A stretch of DNA of 64,000 bases from Muribaculaceae bacterium (GTDB taxonomy: Bacteria; Bacillota; Clostridia; Lachnospirales; Lachnospiraceae). Under the pieces are notes generated by a model, which saw only the letters and a list, made by a program, of their open reading frames with translations, was not told the origin of the DNA and searched no databases. Each line of letters opens with the position of its first letter. Within the stretch, counting starts at the first letter, position 1. The DNA lies in the NCBI GenBank assembly GCA_023666425.1, contig JAMPCA010000001.1:972886-1036885 (forward strand). The letters are read 5' to 3'. The translations under genes and the position numbers were made by a program. Positions 34,024 to 43,924 of the stretch are shown here, one piece after another.

Positions 34024-36195
34024 GTGAAAAAGAAACATCGATTATTTTATCTGCTGATCATTGTTTCTACATCCATGATCGTCTGTCTGGCGGTTCTATT
34101 CTATCTCCGCCAGATCAACAGAACGATTTCAGAAAATATTATAAATTCCATTAGCGAGATTGCAACGCACGATAAAGCGACTATTCAGACCTACATCGAA
34201 ATCTGCTGGGAGGATCTCAATGAGATTCATGCGCGCTTTCTCAGCTCTGAGTGTGCGACCATCGAAGAAATCGAGACAAGAATGAACCTGGAGAGTGCCT
34301 CCAGTGATTTTACGCACATCTATCTTCTTGCCGAAGATGGAACTGTCTATACGGATAAATACGTCGTCTACAAACCGGGTACCGACACCATCAACCGGAA
34401 TCTGGATTTTCTTCCTTACTTTGAAGGCGGCAAAGAAAAAATCATTATCCGCTTTGATGATATGGCAGAGGGCGGCTGGCTCGCAAAGGAAAGCATTTTA
34501 TACGGAATCCGGCTGCACGATTTTAGCGTGGAAGGAATCAAAATGCTTGCGCTCATCGGCATCAGCGATATTTCGTCCATTCAGGATAATCTGGTGATCG
34601 ACAGCTTCATCAAAAATGGCGAGGTTCGTGGTCACAGCGCCCTGATAGACATGAGCGGAAATTATATTGTCAATGTCAATAAAGAAATATACCTAAACAA
34701 GCGCAATAATCTCTACGACCACCTGACAGAGGCGGAGACCTCCGATTTAACCAACGAGGAGGTTCAGGAGAAGCTTAAAAACCGCGAGACCTTTGGATTT
34801 TACCATTCCCATTTCGGTGAGAAGGGCAAAGAGCTTTTTTACTTCATACCGCTTGACGACACCTTTGATCTGTATTTCATTACTTCGGTCAATGAGAAGG
34901 TCTTTCTGGAACAGAGAAGGACGTTTGTGTCCATCAGCATGATCACGGCCATCATTGCCATAGGCACCATTATCATTATGCTGCTGATCATTATGCGGCT
35001 GCAGTTAAAAACCATACGGACGACGGAAGCTGCGAGATCCCAGAAAGAATTTCTTTCCAACATGAGCCACGAGATACGGACGCCGCTGAACGGGCTGATT
35101 GGCATGAATCATCTGATCATGGTCAATATTGACGATGAGAACCAGAAACCGCAGATTAAGGAATGGCTGGAAAAATCCCACAGTACCGCAGACTATCTGC
35201 TGTCGCTGGTGAACGATATTCTGGATATATCAAAACTCCAGGCCGGAAAAGTAGACCTTGTAGAGGAACCGATGCTGGTTTCCTCACTGGTTGACGAGAT
35301 TTCCGCGATGCAGGCCGACAATATCAAAAACCGGGGCGTGGAGTTTATCGTGGAGACAGATATCACCGTTCCCTGCATTTTGGGCGACGTAACCCGCACA
35401 AAGCAGATTCTGATGAACATTGTCGGAAATGCGGCCAAGTTTACGCCGGAGGGCAAATGGATACGGCTGTCTGTCACGCAGGAACAGACGGACGCCTCAA
35501 GCGTCATCACGACTTACCGCTGTGAAGATACCGGAATCGGAATCTCTGAGGAGTACATTGACAAAATATTTGACTCCTTTAGTCAGGAGCGCAACAGAAA
35601 CACCAACGGAATCAAGGGAACCGGACTTGGCATGGCAATCAGCAAGCTTCTCGCAAACGCGATGGGCGGAGACATCACAGTAGAGAGCAAACTCAATGCC
35701 GGGAGCACCTTTACAGTCACCATTCCCTCCAGAATTGTACAGGATATTCCGGCGGAGCTTGAGAAAAAGGAACCGGCGGACGAATCCCCGGCACACGGCA
35801 TACGCGGGGCAGACAGCAGACCCCTTAAGGTTCTTGTGGCTGAGGACGTGGATCTCAATGCGGAGATTCTTATACAGATACTCACGATGAATGGCTTTGA
35901 GACTGCTCTCGCGAAAAACGGACAGGAGGCATTCGACCTGTTTGCACAGTCTGAAACCGGGGAATTCGATATTATCCTGATGGATATGCAGATGCCTGTC
36001 ATGGACGGCTGTACCGCCTCCAGAAAAATCCGTAAGCTTGACAGACCGGACGCTGCGTCCATTCAGATTTATGCCTGCACCGCCAATATGTTCCAGGAGG
36101 ACAGGGATCAGGCGATGGCCAGCGGTATGGACGACTTTTTAACAAAACCGATCGATGTGAACGTCCTGCTGAAAAAGCTGAATGCATCCAAATAA
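34024..36195 (+). CDS. Hybrid sensor histidine kinase / response regulator
   Basis: Membrane sensor of 723 residues. Helix near 7-28 (LFYLLIIVSTSMIVCLAVLFY), external sensor of about 260 residues, second helix near 296-322 (SMITAIIAIGTIIIMLLIIM). Then HisKA with the phosphoacceptor His in SHEIRTPLNGLIGM near 348, HATPase with N box MNIVGNAAKF and G boxes CEDTGIGIS and GTGLGMAIS, and a C-terminal receiver (VLVAEDVDLNAEIL, phosphoacceptor Asp in IILMDMQMPVMDG). No DNA-binding output domain is present, so phosphate must pass to another protein or act by interaction. Start is GTG after AAGAGGTACAGAAC. It is followed 25 bases later by a binding-protein gene. Confidence 0.93.
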   Translation: MKKKHRLFYLLIIVSTSMIVCLAVLFYLRQINRTISENIINSISEIATHDKATIQTYIEICWEDLNEIHARFLSSECATIEEIETRMNLESASSDFTHIYLLAEDGTVYTDKYVVYKPGTDTINRNLDFLPYFEGGKEKIIIRFDDMAEGGWLAKESILYGIRLHDFSVEGIKMLALIGISDISSIQDNLVIDSFIKNGEVRGHSALIDMSGNYIVNVNKEIYLNKRNNLYDHLTEAETSDLTNEEVQEKLKNRETFGFYHSHFGEKGKELFYFIPLDDTFDLYFITSVNEKVFLEQRRTFVSISMITAIIAIGTIIIMLLIIMRLQLKTIRTTEAARSQKEFLSNMSHEIRTPLNGLIGMNHLIMVNIDDENQKPQIKEWLEKSHSTADYLLSLVNDILDISKLQAGKVDLVEEPMLVSSLVDEISAMQADNIKNRGVEFIVETDITVPCILGDVTRTKQILMNIVGNAAKFTPEGKWIRLSVTQEQTDASSVITTYRCEDTGIGISEEYIDKIFDSFSQERNRNTNGIKGTGLGMAISKLLANAMGGDITVESKLNAGSTFTVTIPSRIVQDIPAELEKKEPADESPAHGIRGADSRPLKVLVAEDVDLNAEILIQILTMNGFETALAKNGQEAFDLFAQSETGEFDIILMDMQMPVMDGCTASRKIRKLDRPDAASIQIYACTANMFQEDRDQAMASGMDDFLTKPIDVNVLLKKLNASK

Positions 36196-36220
36196 ATTAT
36201 AAAAAGAAAGGTCAGATACT

Positions 36221-37543
36221 ATGAGAAAAAAATTAGTCATTACAGTACTCGCATGCGCGCTATGCAGCAGTCTTTTTTCCGGCTGTGGCAGCAATGCAAA
36301 AAAGGATGTAACACTTGTCATTAAAACGCCCTGTCTGCCAATGAATTCCATCAGCCAGCCTGAAATTGTAGATTCCGGTGACTTTTTACAGCAGGCGGGT
36401 GCAGAATTTGCGGCGCAGTACCAGGATGCCAACGTCACCATTCGGGTAGAATCCTTTGAGTATGTAGATGAAGTAGCGGCGATTACCGACAGCTTTGACA
36501 CAGCGGATGCGACCGATGTTCTCTACGAGGGGTATTTCAATATGGCGTCCTATCTGCATACCGGCAGGGTCGTTCCGCTGGACGATATTATTTCAGATGA
36601 AATGCAAAGCGATATTGATGCGGCATCGTGGACCATGAGCACGGCCAACGGAAAAACCTACATGATGCCGTTTTTAAGTATGCAGAATATCTTAATATAC
36701 AACAAAGAGCTGTTTCAGGCGTGCGGCCTTGAAAAATACATTGCAGACACCGTTACCATACAAAACTGGACCATGGAAGAGTGGACAGATATTCTGGACA
36801 CACTTGCCGCTGGGCTTCCCGACCAGACTTATCCGATGATGATGTACGGCAAAAACAATCAGGGAGACACCCACATCATGTCCTATATCCGCGCATTTGG
36901 CAGCACGATTTTCGATGCGGACGGGCATTTTGACCTCGAGAGCGAGGCTGCTGTTGAGGCACTGACATGGATCCAGTCGGGCGTGGACAAGGGCTGGTAT
37001 CCGCCCCACCCGGAAAACATAGAACTTTCAGACTGTACTGAATTATTCAGCAATGGACAGCTCGCAATTTATATCTTTAACAATGCGAATTTTATCCTCT
37101 ATGACAACATAGAGGATTACGGGTTTGTCAATTTTCCCGGCAATGTGGCGACTTCCTTTGTAACCGGCTTTGAGGTATTTGACAACGGCGATGAAGCGAA
37201 GCTGCAGGCGGCAAAGGCTTTTGTCCGGTTTATTTACGAAAATGACAAGTGGCTGGAGATGTCCTCCGGAAATCTCCCCGTAAGCAAAAGAATCTCCGAA
37301 AAGTACCAGGATCAGATTACCATGCTGGATGAGTTTACCGGAAATTCTGTAAATGTCGTGGATTTTATGAATAACAGTCCGAACTGGCAGGGAAATGATA
37401 CTTCTGTCCGCAGCGTATTCTGGCCCCATATCCACGATCTGCTGGCAAAAAGCACCACCCCGCAGGAGTGTGCAAAGAGGCTTGATGAAGCCTGCAATAT
37501 CGCACTCGATACGGGGTGGGAAAACAGTATATTACATGAATAA
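36221..37543 (+). CDS. Extracellular solute-binding lipoprotein, family 1
   Basis: Lipoprotein of 440 residues with lipobox SLFSGC-GSN (Cys near 23). It resembles family 1 (sugar-type) binding proteins: a VTLVIKTPCLPM-like first strand, FLQQAGAEFAAQYQDANVTIRV, TDVLYEGYFNMASYL and SGNLPVSKRISEKYQ. No permease or ATPase gene is nearby; instead it is sandwiched between two hybrid kinases. It may hand its ligand to a kinase sensor instead of a transporter. ATG follows AAGAAAGGTCAGATACT. Confidence 0.88.
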   Translation: MRKKLVITVLACALCSSLFSGCGSNAKKDVTLVIKTPCLPMNSISQPEIVDSGDFLQQAGAEFAAQYQDANVTIRVESFEYVDEVAAITDSFDTADATDVLYEGYFNMASYLHTGRVVPLDDIISDEMQSDIDAASWTMSTANGKTYMMPFLSMQNILIYNKELFQACGLEKYIADTVTIQNWTMEEWTDILDTLAAGLPDQTYPMMMYGKNNQGDTHIMSYIRAFGSTIFDADGHFDLESEAAVEALTWIQSGVDKGWYPPHPENIELSDCTELFSNGQLAIYIFNNANFILYDNIEDYGFVNFPGNVATSFVTGFEVFDNGDEAKLQAAKAFVRFIYENDKWLEMSSGNLPVSKRISEKYQDQITMLDEFTGNSVNVVDFMNNSPNWQGNDTSVRSVFWPHIHDLLAKSTTPQECAKRLDEACNIALDTGWENSILHE

Positions 37544-37567
37544 AACCGGACGCATATCGTCAGGCCG

Positions 37568-40500
37568 TCAGGACAGATATTTTCCTAAAACCTCCAGGAA
37601 AATCTTTATGTCAAGGGGCTTGGCGATATGTGCGTTCATGCCGTTCTTTAAGGCCATCTCCTTATCTTCCTCCATGGCGTTCGCGGTCATGGCAATGATC
37701 GGCAGCGTCTCTACATCCTTCCGGTGCAGGGAGCGTATCGTGCGTGTGGCCTCGTAACCATCCATAATCGGCATCTGCACATCCATCAGAACCGCATCAT
37801 AGTAGCCCTCCTCTGACCGGCTGACCATATCCACAGCGTCCGTTCCATCCGGCGCACTCTCCACCACAAAACCGCTCTCCTCAAGGATAAACTCGGCAAT
37901 CTCCCGGTTCAGCTCAATATCCTCCACCAAAAGGATCCGCTTGCCGCCAAAATCTTCCTTTGTCCACAATACCGTCTCTTCTTTTTCCGCCAGATTATTG
38001 GCGGACAGCAGCACCGTCTTTAAGTCGGACATAAACAGCGGCTTCGCGCAGAAAGCGGTGACGCCCGCCTGCATGGCCTCCTCTTCAATATCTGTCCAGT
38101 CATAGGCCGTGAGGATAATGATCGGACATTCCATCCCGACGGCATCGCGGATGCGTCTCGTCGTTTCAATCCCGCTCATGCCCGGCATCTGCCAGTCGAT
38201 GATATAGGTGTGATAAGAATCTCCCTCATTGTGGGCGCTTTTTGCCCGGTGGACAGCCTCCCGGCCGGAAGCAGTCCACTCGGCACGCAGACCGATTTGT
38301 GTGAGCATTCGGGTAACGCTCTCGCAGCTGTCACAGTCATCATCGACGACAAGCGCGCGCAGGCCTTCCAGCTCTTTGATTGCCGTCGAGTTTTTCTCCA
38401 CATCCTGAAGCTTTAAGCTAAGCTCCACCTTAAACTCGCTGCCCTTCCCCTTTTCACTCTGGACAGATATCGAACCGCCCATCATTTCTATAATATTTTT
38501 GGTTATGGCCATTCCCAGTCCGGTACCTTCAATACCCGTCCTTGTCGTGCTCTCCTCGCGCTCAAAGGGCTCAAAGATATGCTCCACAAAATCCGGCGTC
38601 ATACCGATACCATTGTCCTTCACTATGAAAACATAGTCCCCATAGCCCCGGTGGAAGGTGGTGTGCTGACGGATACGGAAGCTTATCGTCCCGCCCGCCG
38701 GCGTATACTTTATGGCATTGCTCAGCAGGTTCACAAAGACCTGGCTCAGCTTCAGCGAATCTGCAACCACATCCTCGTTGGCCACGCCGAAGGTGTCGAT
38801 AAACAGCTCCAGCTGCTTGGCTTTTACCTGCGGCTGAATGATATTGACCAGATTGTGCGTCAGCTCCGAAATGTTGCACTCCTGCTCCTTGATCTGAAGC
38901 TTTCCGCTCTCAATACGGCTCATATCCAGAATATCGTTGATCAGGCTGAGCAGATGGTTGCTCGAGGACATTACCTTCTGCAGACAATCCAGCACCTGTG
39001 ATTTATTGTCAATATGGCTGACCGCGATCGTGGTAAAACCAATAATGGCGTTCATGGGCGTCCGAATGTCGTGGGACATATTGGAGAGGAAGGTCGTCTT
39101 TGCACTGTTGGCGTGCTGTGCCTGCAGCAGAGCGTCCTGAAGCGCCTGTGTCTGCTCCCGCTGCTTTTGCACCTGCACCGTGATATCCCTCGACACCACC
39201 ATGACCATGATGTCCCCCGTCTGTTCATCATGCGTCATAATAAAGGACTGGCGGATACACATCTGCTTTCCACTGTTGGCTCCACTCCAGTAATCCACTG
39301 TAACCTCGGCCTCTCCCTGCTCGAAACGCCGTTTTAGGTTCTCCAGATTGACCTCGGTATCATATTCCTCCAGGGACTCTTCTAAAACAAATCTTCTCCA
39401 TCTCTCGAAACACAGCGAAGCAGCGCAGGGTGCGGACAACTCCACTTTCTCCAGCAGGGAAATCTGCTCTCCATCTACGGCACGGACAATATCCTGCTCA
39501 ATCAGATCCTGCGTCAGATTAAACTCAAAGGTGCTGAACGCAGCAGATGTAACGGCAATGCGGTACTGGCGCTCTTTCCGGTTGGCCTTGTTGATCACCG
39601 CCTGCGCTTTCAGCTCCTTCTCCTTCAGCACGGTAACGTCCTGCCGGAGGAAAAGGACTTTACTTGCCCTGCCGTCCTTCTGTTCCAGAGAAATAATGTT
39701 GATATGCTCCCACTGCGTCCTGTCATCCCTCCAGGACATAAACTCATACTGGGCTGTACCGCCACCGGACAGCTCCTGCACCACCATATCCCGGCTGATC
39801 TGCTCCGAAAACTTCTGACGGTCTTCTTCCTCCGCCGGAAGGGAGGACAGATAGGCAACAAAGTCCTCATAGGAACCGCTTGCAGCCAGCTTGTCCCGCT
39901 CCGGTGATGTCCCTGCCAGATACTGGTAGGTGCCCTCCTCTAAATCCGCCATCATAAAGCGGGTAAACAAGGTGCTCACGCCGTCAATGATATAGCCCAT
40001 CTCCCGATTCTCATGCTCCAGCAACCGACGCAGGGTGCGCCCATGAACCAGCAGAATCAGAATATAGATGACAAATAAAGCAATCAGAATAATCTGCAGC
40101 AGCATCCCGATGCGGTTGGCCTCGTGAACCATCCTCTGCGTCACTTTTTTCGGGAAAGCCTGCACCAGAATATAATCCGTCCCCGGCACGCTAAGGGCGC
40201 ACAGATTGTCCGTCAGGCTCCCTTCACTGCAAATAAATCCGCGCCCGCTTTCCTCATCCCTGAATACCTTCCATACATTCTCAGCTGTCACCGCATCAAT
40301 GACGCCGTCGTTCTGCAGGATCTCCGGCAGTAATTCCTCATATTTTTTGCCATTGGAGGAGGCGATTACATTCCCCTCCTTTGTGCAAAGCCAGACGTCC
40401 GCCTCTTCCTCGAAATAGCTGGTCTTTAGAATCTCCTGCAGATAATCCTCAGCAAGATAGAGTCCAAGCAATACTCCTGCAATCTCACCTTCCTCCTCCA

Positions 40501-40960
40501 CCGGTGCGTAAAAGACCATCGTGGTCATTCCTGTGACCCGGGAATTCAGCACCATCGTGCATCCGCTCTCCCCCTGCATTCCGGCTGTGAAATAATCCCG
40601 GTCGGAGCTGTCGGAAGTCGTCCCATCAGAGGTCAGATTTATGCCCTGGCTGTTAATAAAGCGTATGGAATCAAAATCCACATTATTCTCCAGCTCCTTA
40701 AGCATATCCGCATCAATCTCCGATGTGTGCATTCCCACACTCAGGAAATACGCATAATTGCGCACCCGCCGGCCGGCGTTGGCAAACTCGTTGCTGATCC
40801 CCTGCACAGTCTGGCGTGCGGAATCCATCGCATAATTCAGATTCCGTTCTTCGATCTGCCTCTGGTTGGAAACAGAGTACCAGCGGAAAAGTGAAATTAC
40901 TGCTGCAAGCAGAATCAATATGTAGAGTATATTCTGCCACGGCTTCCTCGTTGTGTTCAA
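37568..40960 (-). CDS. Hybrid sensor histidine kinase with two receiver domains
   Basis: Large sensor of 1130 residues. First helix near 10-27, external Cache-like sensor up to about 285, second helix near 286-306 (IGMLLQIILIALFVIYILILL), PAS-like region(s) around 320-590. HisKA has SNMSHDIRTPMNAIIGFTTIA near 660. HATPase has LLSNAIKYTPAGG, DNGIGM and GTGLGMAIT. Receiver 1 (RALVVDDDCDSCES, IIDWQMPGMSG) and receiver 2 (RILLVEDIELNREIAEF, VLMDVQMPIMDG) close the protein, each with the conserved Asp. Start is TTG with AAAGGAGA upstream. It is convergent with the binding-protein gene, 24 bases apart. No DNA-binding output. Confidence 0.93.
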   Translation of the reverse strand: MNTTRKPWQNILYILILLAAVISLFRWYSVSNQRQIEERNLNYAMDSARQTVQGISNEFANAGRRVRNYAYFLSVGMHTSEIDADMLKELENNVDFDSIRFINSQGINLTSDGTTSDSSDRDYFTAGMQGESGCTMVLNSRVTGMTTMVFYAPVEEEGEIAGVLLGLYLAEDYLQEILKTSYFEEEADVWLCTKEGNVIASSNGKKYEELLPEILQNDGVIDAVTAENVWKVFRDEESGRGFICSEGSLTDNLCALSVPGTDYILVQAFPKKVTQRMVHEANRIGMLLQIILIALFVIYILILLVHGRTLRRLLEHENREMGYIIDGVSTLFTRFMMADLEEGTYQYLAGTSPERDKLAASGSYEDFVAYLSSLPAEEEDRQKFSEQISRDMVVQELSGGGTAQYEFMSWRDDRTQWEHINIISLEQKDGRASKVLFLRQDVTVLKEKELKAQAVINKANRKERQYRIAVTSAAFSTFEFNLTQDLIEQDIVRAVDGEQISLLEKVELSAPCAASLCFERWRRFVLEESLEEYDTEVNLENLKRRFEQGEAEVTVDYWSGANSGKQMCIRQSFIMTHDEQTGDIMVMVVSRDITVQVQKQREQTQALQDALLQAQHANSAKTTFLSNMSHDIRTPMNAIIGFTTIAVSHIDNKSQVLDCLQKVMSSSNHLLSLINDILDMSRIESGKLQIKEQECNISELTHNLVNIIQPQVKAKQLELFIDTFGVANEDVVADSLKLSQVFVNLLSNAIKYTPAGGTISFRIRQHTTFHRGYGDYVFIVKDNGIGMTPDFVEHIFEPFEREESTTRTGIEGTGLGMAITKNIIEMMGGSISVQSEKGKGSEFKVELSLKLQDVEKNSTAIKELEGLRALVVDDDCDSCESVTRMLTQIGLRAEWTASGREAVHRAKSAHNEGDSYHTYIIDWQMPGMSGIETTRRIRDAVGMECPIIILTAYDWTDIEEEAMQAGVTAFCAKPLFMSDLKTVLLSANNLAEKEETVLWTKEDFGGKRILLVEDIELNREIAEFILEESGFVVESAPDGTDAVDMVSRSEEGYYDAVLMDVQMPIMDGYEATRTIRSLHRKDVETLPIIAMTANAMEEDKEMALKNGMNAHIAKPLDIKIFLEVLGKYLS

Positions 40961-41052
40961 AAAAATCGTCTCCTTTGTTCTATAATATTTTTCTATTTAT
41001 GTATTATAGCACAAAAATTTTTTCTGTAAATGCCGTGTGGGGATAAAATCCT

Positions 41053-41769
41053 TTACGGCAGGGTTCTTTCCTGCTCATAGAATTCAAAGAATTTCGCAGG
41101 GTTTTCTTTGTAAAGCTTTTCTAAAATGTGGGAGAGCTCCTGCGGGTCGTACTGGCTGAAAACATTGGGTATGTACTGGTATAGGTCGCTGGCTATCTTT
41201 TGGGTGTGCTCAATGTCGTTTCCATCGAAATCAATAAGCTTCCTTTCGGTAAATATGAGCAGGCGCACATAATAAGGCCCGCCTTTATAGCCAACCTGCG
41301 CGCAGAGCCAATATATTTTGTCGCGCGGAATTGCGGTTATCCAGCCCATCTCGCTGATCAGCAAAAGATAAGATGGAAGCAGGAGGACACGATCGTGATA
41401 GGGTCTGATGGTTTTGTAGTTCATAAAGCCTTCGTACAGGATTTCCCCCGCGGCAACTTCCTTATTGACCAGCGCCGCCACAGCTTCCTTCGTGTTTTCA
41501 TCGCAGGGGAGCCTGAGGTTTTTGCCGTTTCTGGCGGGCATGACAGACGTGAGCAGCCCGACCGCTGTACTAAAGAGCGCAATTCCCGCCATGAGGAAAA
41601 ACAGAAAAACCAATTGCCTGTCTCTGGGATCACTGGTGTCTATCGTATCTCTGGTGGCAAAAAATAAGATTCCGGCTACACAGACAAAAAACATAAACAG
41701 GGATAAAAATAATTTGCGCTTGCGCTTGTTTGCATTGATTGATTCCTGCTCCAAAAATGCTTCTGCCAT
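41053..41769 (-). CDS. Two-helix membrane protein of unknown function
   Basis: Protein of 238 residues with a basic N-terminus, two adjacent helices near 23-39 (LFLSLFMFFVCVAGILFF) and 52-72 (LVFLFFLMAGIALFSTAVGLL), then a cytoplasmic domain with a PH-like or YcxB-like feel (EILYEGFMNYKTIRPYHDRV ... YLLLISEMGWITAIPRDKI). I do not recognise it securely. ATG follows AGGAGGAGTGACAT. It lies 56 bases after the PIN-domain gene and might be the last gene of that run. Confidence 0.7.
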   Translation of the reverse strand: MAEAFLEQESINANKRKRKLFLSLFMFFVCVAGILFFATRDTIDTSDPRDRQLVFLFFLMAGIALFSTAVGLLTSVMPARNGKNLRLPCDENTKEAVAALVNKEVAAGEILYEGFMNYKTIRPYHDRVLLLPSYLLLISEMGWITAIPRDKIYWLCAQVGYKGGPYYVRLLIFTERKLIDFDGNDIEHTQKIASDLYQYIPNVFSQYDPQELSHILEKLYKENPAKFFEFYEQERTLP

Positions 41770-41825
41770 ATGTCACTCCTCCTTTTTCTGCATGAAGACA
41801 GCGGTAAAGATATGCGGATATTCTA

Positions 41826-42443
41826 CTATGTATTTGGGACTGCATTTGTCCGGTAGAGCTCCCGCAGAGCGGTAATCCTGTCCTGCCGTAAACGCATTGC
41901 GTTTGTCACAGTTGGATTGATATTCTTCCATGTCAGACAAGTTCCCTTCTCTTTACATTGAACGAGTGCCTCATAGAGAGACAGTATATTTATGGTATAT
42001 TTGCTGGAAAAGAAATTTCTTGCCAGAAGCTTAGAACCGCCGTCATCAGACATAAAATAGCAATAACTTTTTTTCCTGGCCATGTAAAGAGATCTGATTT
42101 CCCCAAGGCTTTCATCTGTCTGTGCATAGTGATAAATATCTTCTGTTGGAAAGGAAAAGTGGTTTAGTTTCTCATAAGCCTCCCGAAAGTATTCTTCATA
42201 TTCTTCCCTGTCATTATCATCAAGCAGGTAATCATCATAGTCAATTACCGAGAGCTGGCGATTATTTATCAGGGTGGGAAGATAGAGATCATTTTTTAAT
42301 TCTGTGTCGACTACAAATCGATGCATAACAGGATACATGTTCAGGTCATGCATAATCTGACAAAAAAGAGAGGTGTTCTGCTCATATTTCGTTGTTTTAA
42401 TGAAAAAGTCAGCATCGATTACAGCCGTTATTTGACCGCCCAT
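41826..42443 (-). CDS. PIN-domain-like putative ribonuclease
   Basis: Protein of 205 residues with the acidic pattern of a PIN nuclease: Asp in ITAVIDADFFIK near residue 9, Glu and Asp in VVDTELKND, Glu in DESLGEIRSLYMARK, and the last acidic pair in CYFMSDDGGSKLLARNF. PIN proteins cut RNA with metal ions and are common toxins. The length exceeds the usual 130-150 residues because of an acidic middle (IDYDDYLLDDNDREEYEEY). Its ATG lies inside the end of the protease gene (16-base overlap), so its expression is tied to that gene. Confidence 0.75.
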   Translation of the reverse strand: MGGQITAVIDADFFIKTTKYEQNTSLFCQIMHDLNMYPVMHRFVVDTELKNDLYLPTLINNRQLSVIDYDDYLLDDNDREEYEEYFREAYEKLNHFSFPTEDIYHYAQTDESLGEIRSLYMARKKSYCYFMSDDGGSKLLARNFFSSKYTINILSLYEALVQCKEKGTCLTWKNINPTVTNAMRLRQDRITALRELYRTNAVPNT

Positions 42444-43246
42444 ATATATTCCCCAAACTGGTAGCTTTCATCGCTTCCTTCGTGTATTGTCGGTTCCAGG
42501 TGAAACAATTCTCTAAGACGATTTATCTTCATGCTTTCAGGATAAATTGTTTCCTCCAGCTGTTTGATGTCCTGTTCGATCATTTCCATAGAACATGCTC
42601 TATTTATGGTCTCCAAACGAGTATATTGATTTTCCAGTCGTAGGCGCCGATAAAGAGCTTCCTGCCTTTGAAAGCCCTGCAGAAACGCTTCCTCAGAGCT
42701 TTCTTTAATATAATCCAATTCAATGAATCGGCGTATGACCGCCTTGTAGGGGGTACAAAAATAATTCATTAAGTAAGTAACCAATCGAACCATGGTCTCC
42801 GTGGACATGACTGATCCTTTGTAATGATATTCCTCCAGACGCTGCCTAATCTCCTCCCTGAAGATGGATTCGGGGAGGAGCAGCTCGGCGGCAAAACGGT
42901 TTACTATATCTTCCGAATCAAAATCAGAACGCTTTAATTGATTTTTTACATAATGGTCTACTTTCCAGACATGCCCGAGTTCATGGGCAGCAGTCCATGT
43001 CTGTTCCTGTACTGCCTTTGTGGTATTGATAAACACAAACTGTTCTTCCCTTTCACACAGAGGCTTAATGAGATGGCAGCCCTCAATTTTATCGTCCTCA
43101 AGCGGGTAATACAGTACAATGCAGTGTTTTTCCAACAATGCGAAGACATCGTCCCTTATGACCTGATTGACAATATTTTCCTTGTCACGTTTTTGTTCAA
43201 CGAATTCCTGTATTACTTTTACAGTTTTTTCGTCCTTGCCGATCAT
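42428..43246 (-). CDS. ImmA/IrrE-family metallopeptidase
   Basis: Protein of 272 residues with the zinc protease motif TAAHELGHVWKVDHYV near residue 105, preceded by VFINTTKAVQEQTW and followed by RFAAELLLPESIFREEI, the third-ligand region of the ImmA/IrrE family. In known cases this protease cuts a neighbouring HTH repressor (ImmR, DdrO) after a stress signal. Here the gene follows an HTH gene and precedes a PIN nuclease gene. The C-terminal part (about residues 165-272) is a helical extension. Start at the ATG with GGGAGG seven bases upstream; a longer reading starts 21 codons earlier. Confidence 0.9.
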   Translation of the reverse strand: MIGKDEKTVKVIQEFVEQKRDKENIVNQVIRDDVFALLEKHCIVLYYPLEDDKIEGCHLIKPLCEREEQFVFINTTKAVQEQTWTAAHELGHVWKVDHYVKNQLKRSDFDSEDIVNRFAAELLLPESIFREEIRQRLEEYHYKGSVMSTETMVRLVTYLMNYFCTPYKAVIRRFIELDYIKESSEEAFLQGFQRQEALYRRLRLENQYTRLETINRACSMEMIEQDIKQLEETIYPESMKINRLRELFHLEPTIHEGSDESYQFGEYIWAVK

Positions 43247-43318
43247 TCCGCATCCTCCCAAAATCATTCCCCAAGATTCTTCAAAGTATCCTCGGAATGA
43301 TTCCCCCATGATTATTTG

Positions 43319-43693
43319 TCAGATGGATGATTTTATGGATAATTCCTTCAGATCTTCCTCGACCAACAGCTCCTGAATATCACAGTAAATATCAAACAAG
43401 TCGAGAATCTCCTTCTTATGCTCCGGCCGGGAAAATTCGCCTCTGCATTCCAGACAACCGACCATTTCATAGGTTTTATCGTCTCGAACCTGATATAATT
43501 CCTCTATCGTAACACCCAAAGCATCCGCAATATCCTGTCTTTCTTTCATAGTAAGAAACAAACGGGCATCCATGATACGGCGTACCTCTTGTACGGAATA
43601 TCCCAGCTGCTCTGCAAGGTATTCGGGCTGTATGCCCTTATCCTTCAGGAAAACCTGTATATTATTACCAAATATCCTGTTTTTCTCACCCAT
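43319..43693 (-). CDS. HTH (XRE/Cro-like) protein paired with the ImmA-type protease
   Basis: Protein of 124 residues. The N-terminal helix-turn-helix is FGNNIQVFLKDKGIQPEYLA, EQLGYSVQEVRRIMDARLFL and ADALGVTIEELYQ. A middle section holds two Cys (VGCLECRGEF), perhaps a redox or metal point, then an acidic helix (DIYCDIQELLVEEDLKEL). It is the natural candidate repressor and cleavage target of the downstream protease. ATG follows AGGAGGATTGTA. The 231 bases upstream (43694-43924) show no gene and should contain its promoter. Confidence 0.85.
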   Translation of the reverse strand: MGEKNRIFGNNIQVFLKDKGIQPEYLAEQLGYSVQEVRRIMDARLFLTMKERQDIADALGVTIEELYQVRDDKTYEMVGCLECRGEFSRPEHKKEILDLFDIYCDIQELLVEEDLKELSIKSSI

Positions 43694-43924
43694 TACAATC
43701 CTCCTGCCGCAAAATTACGGATTTCGTCGGTTATTATTATCTGTCAGATATACGTTTTCATACTTCTGCTTTTTGTGAAATGTCTTTCCCTATTTATTTT
43801 AGTATTTTATCATGTCCTACACAGCGATTCAACCGCAACATATAGCGCAGCGAAGTACACATGTAGTGGTTTCCCGGAAGCTACGGTTGTGGTAAAACCG
43901 GCTGCACCTCATACTCTCAAGCTA

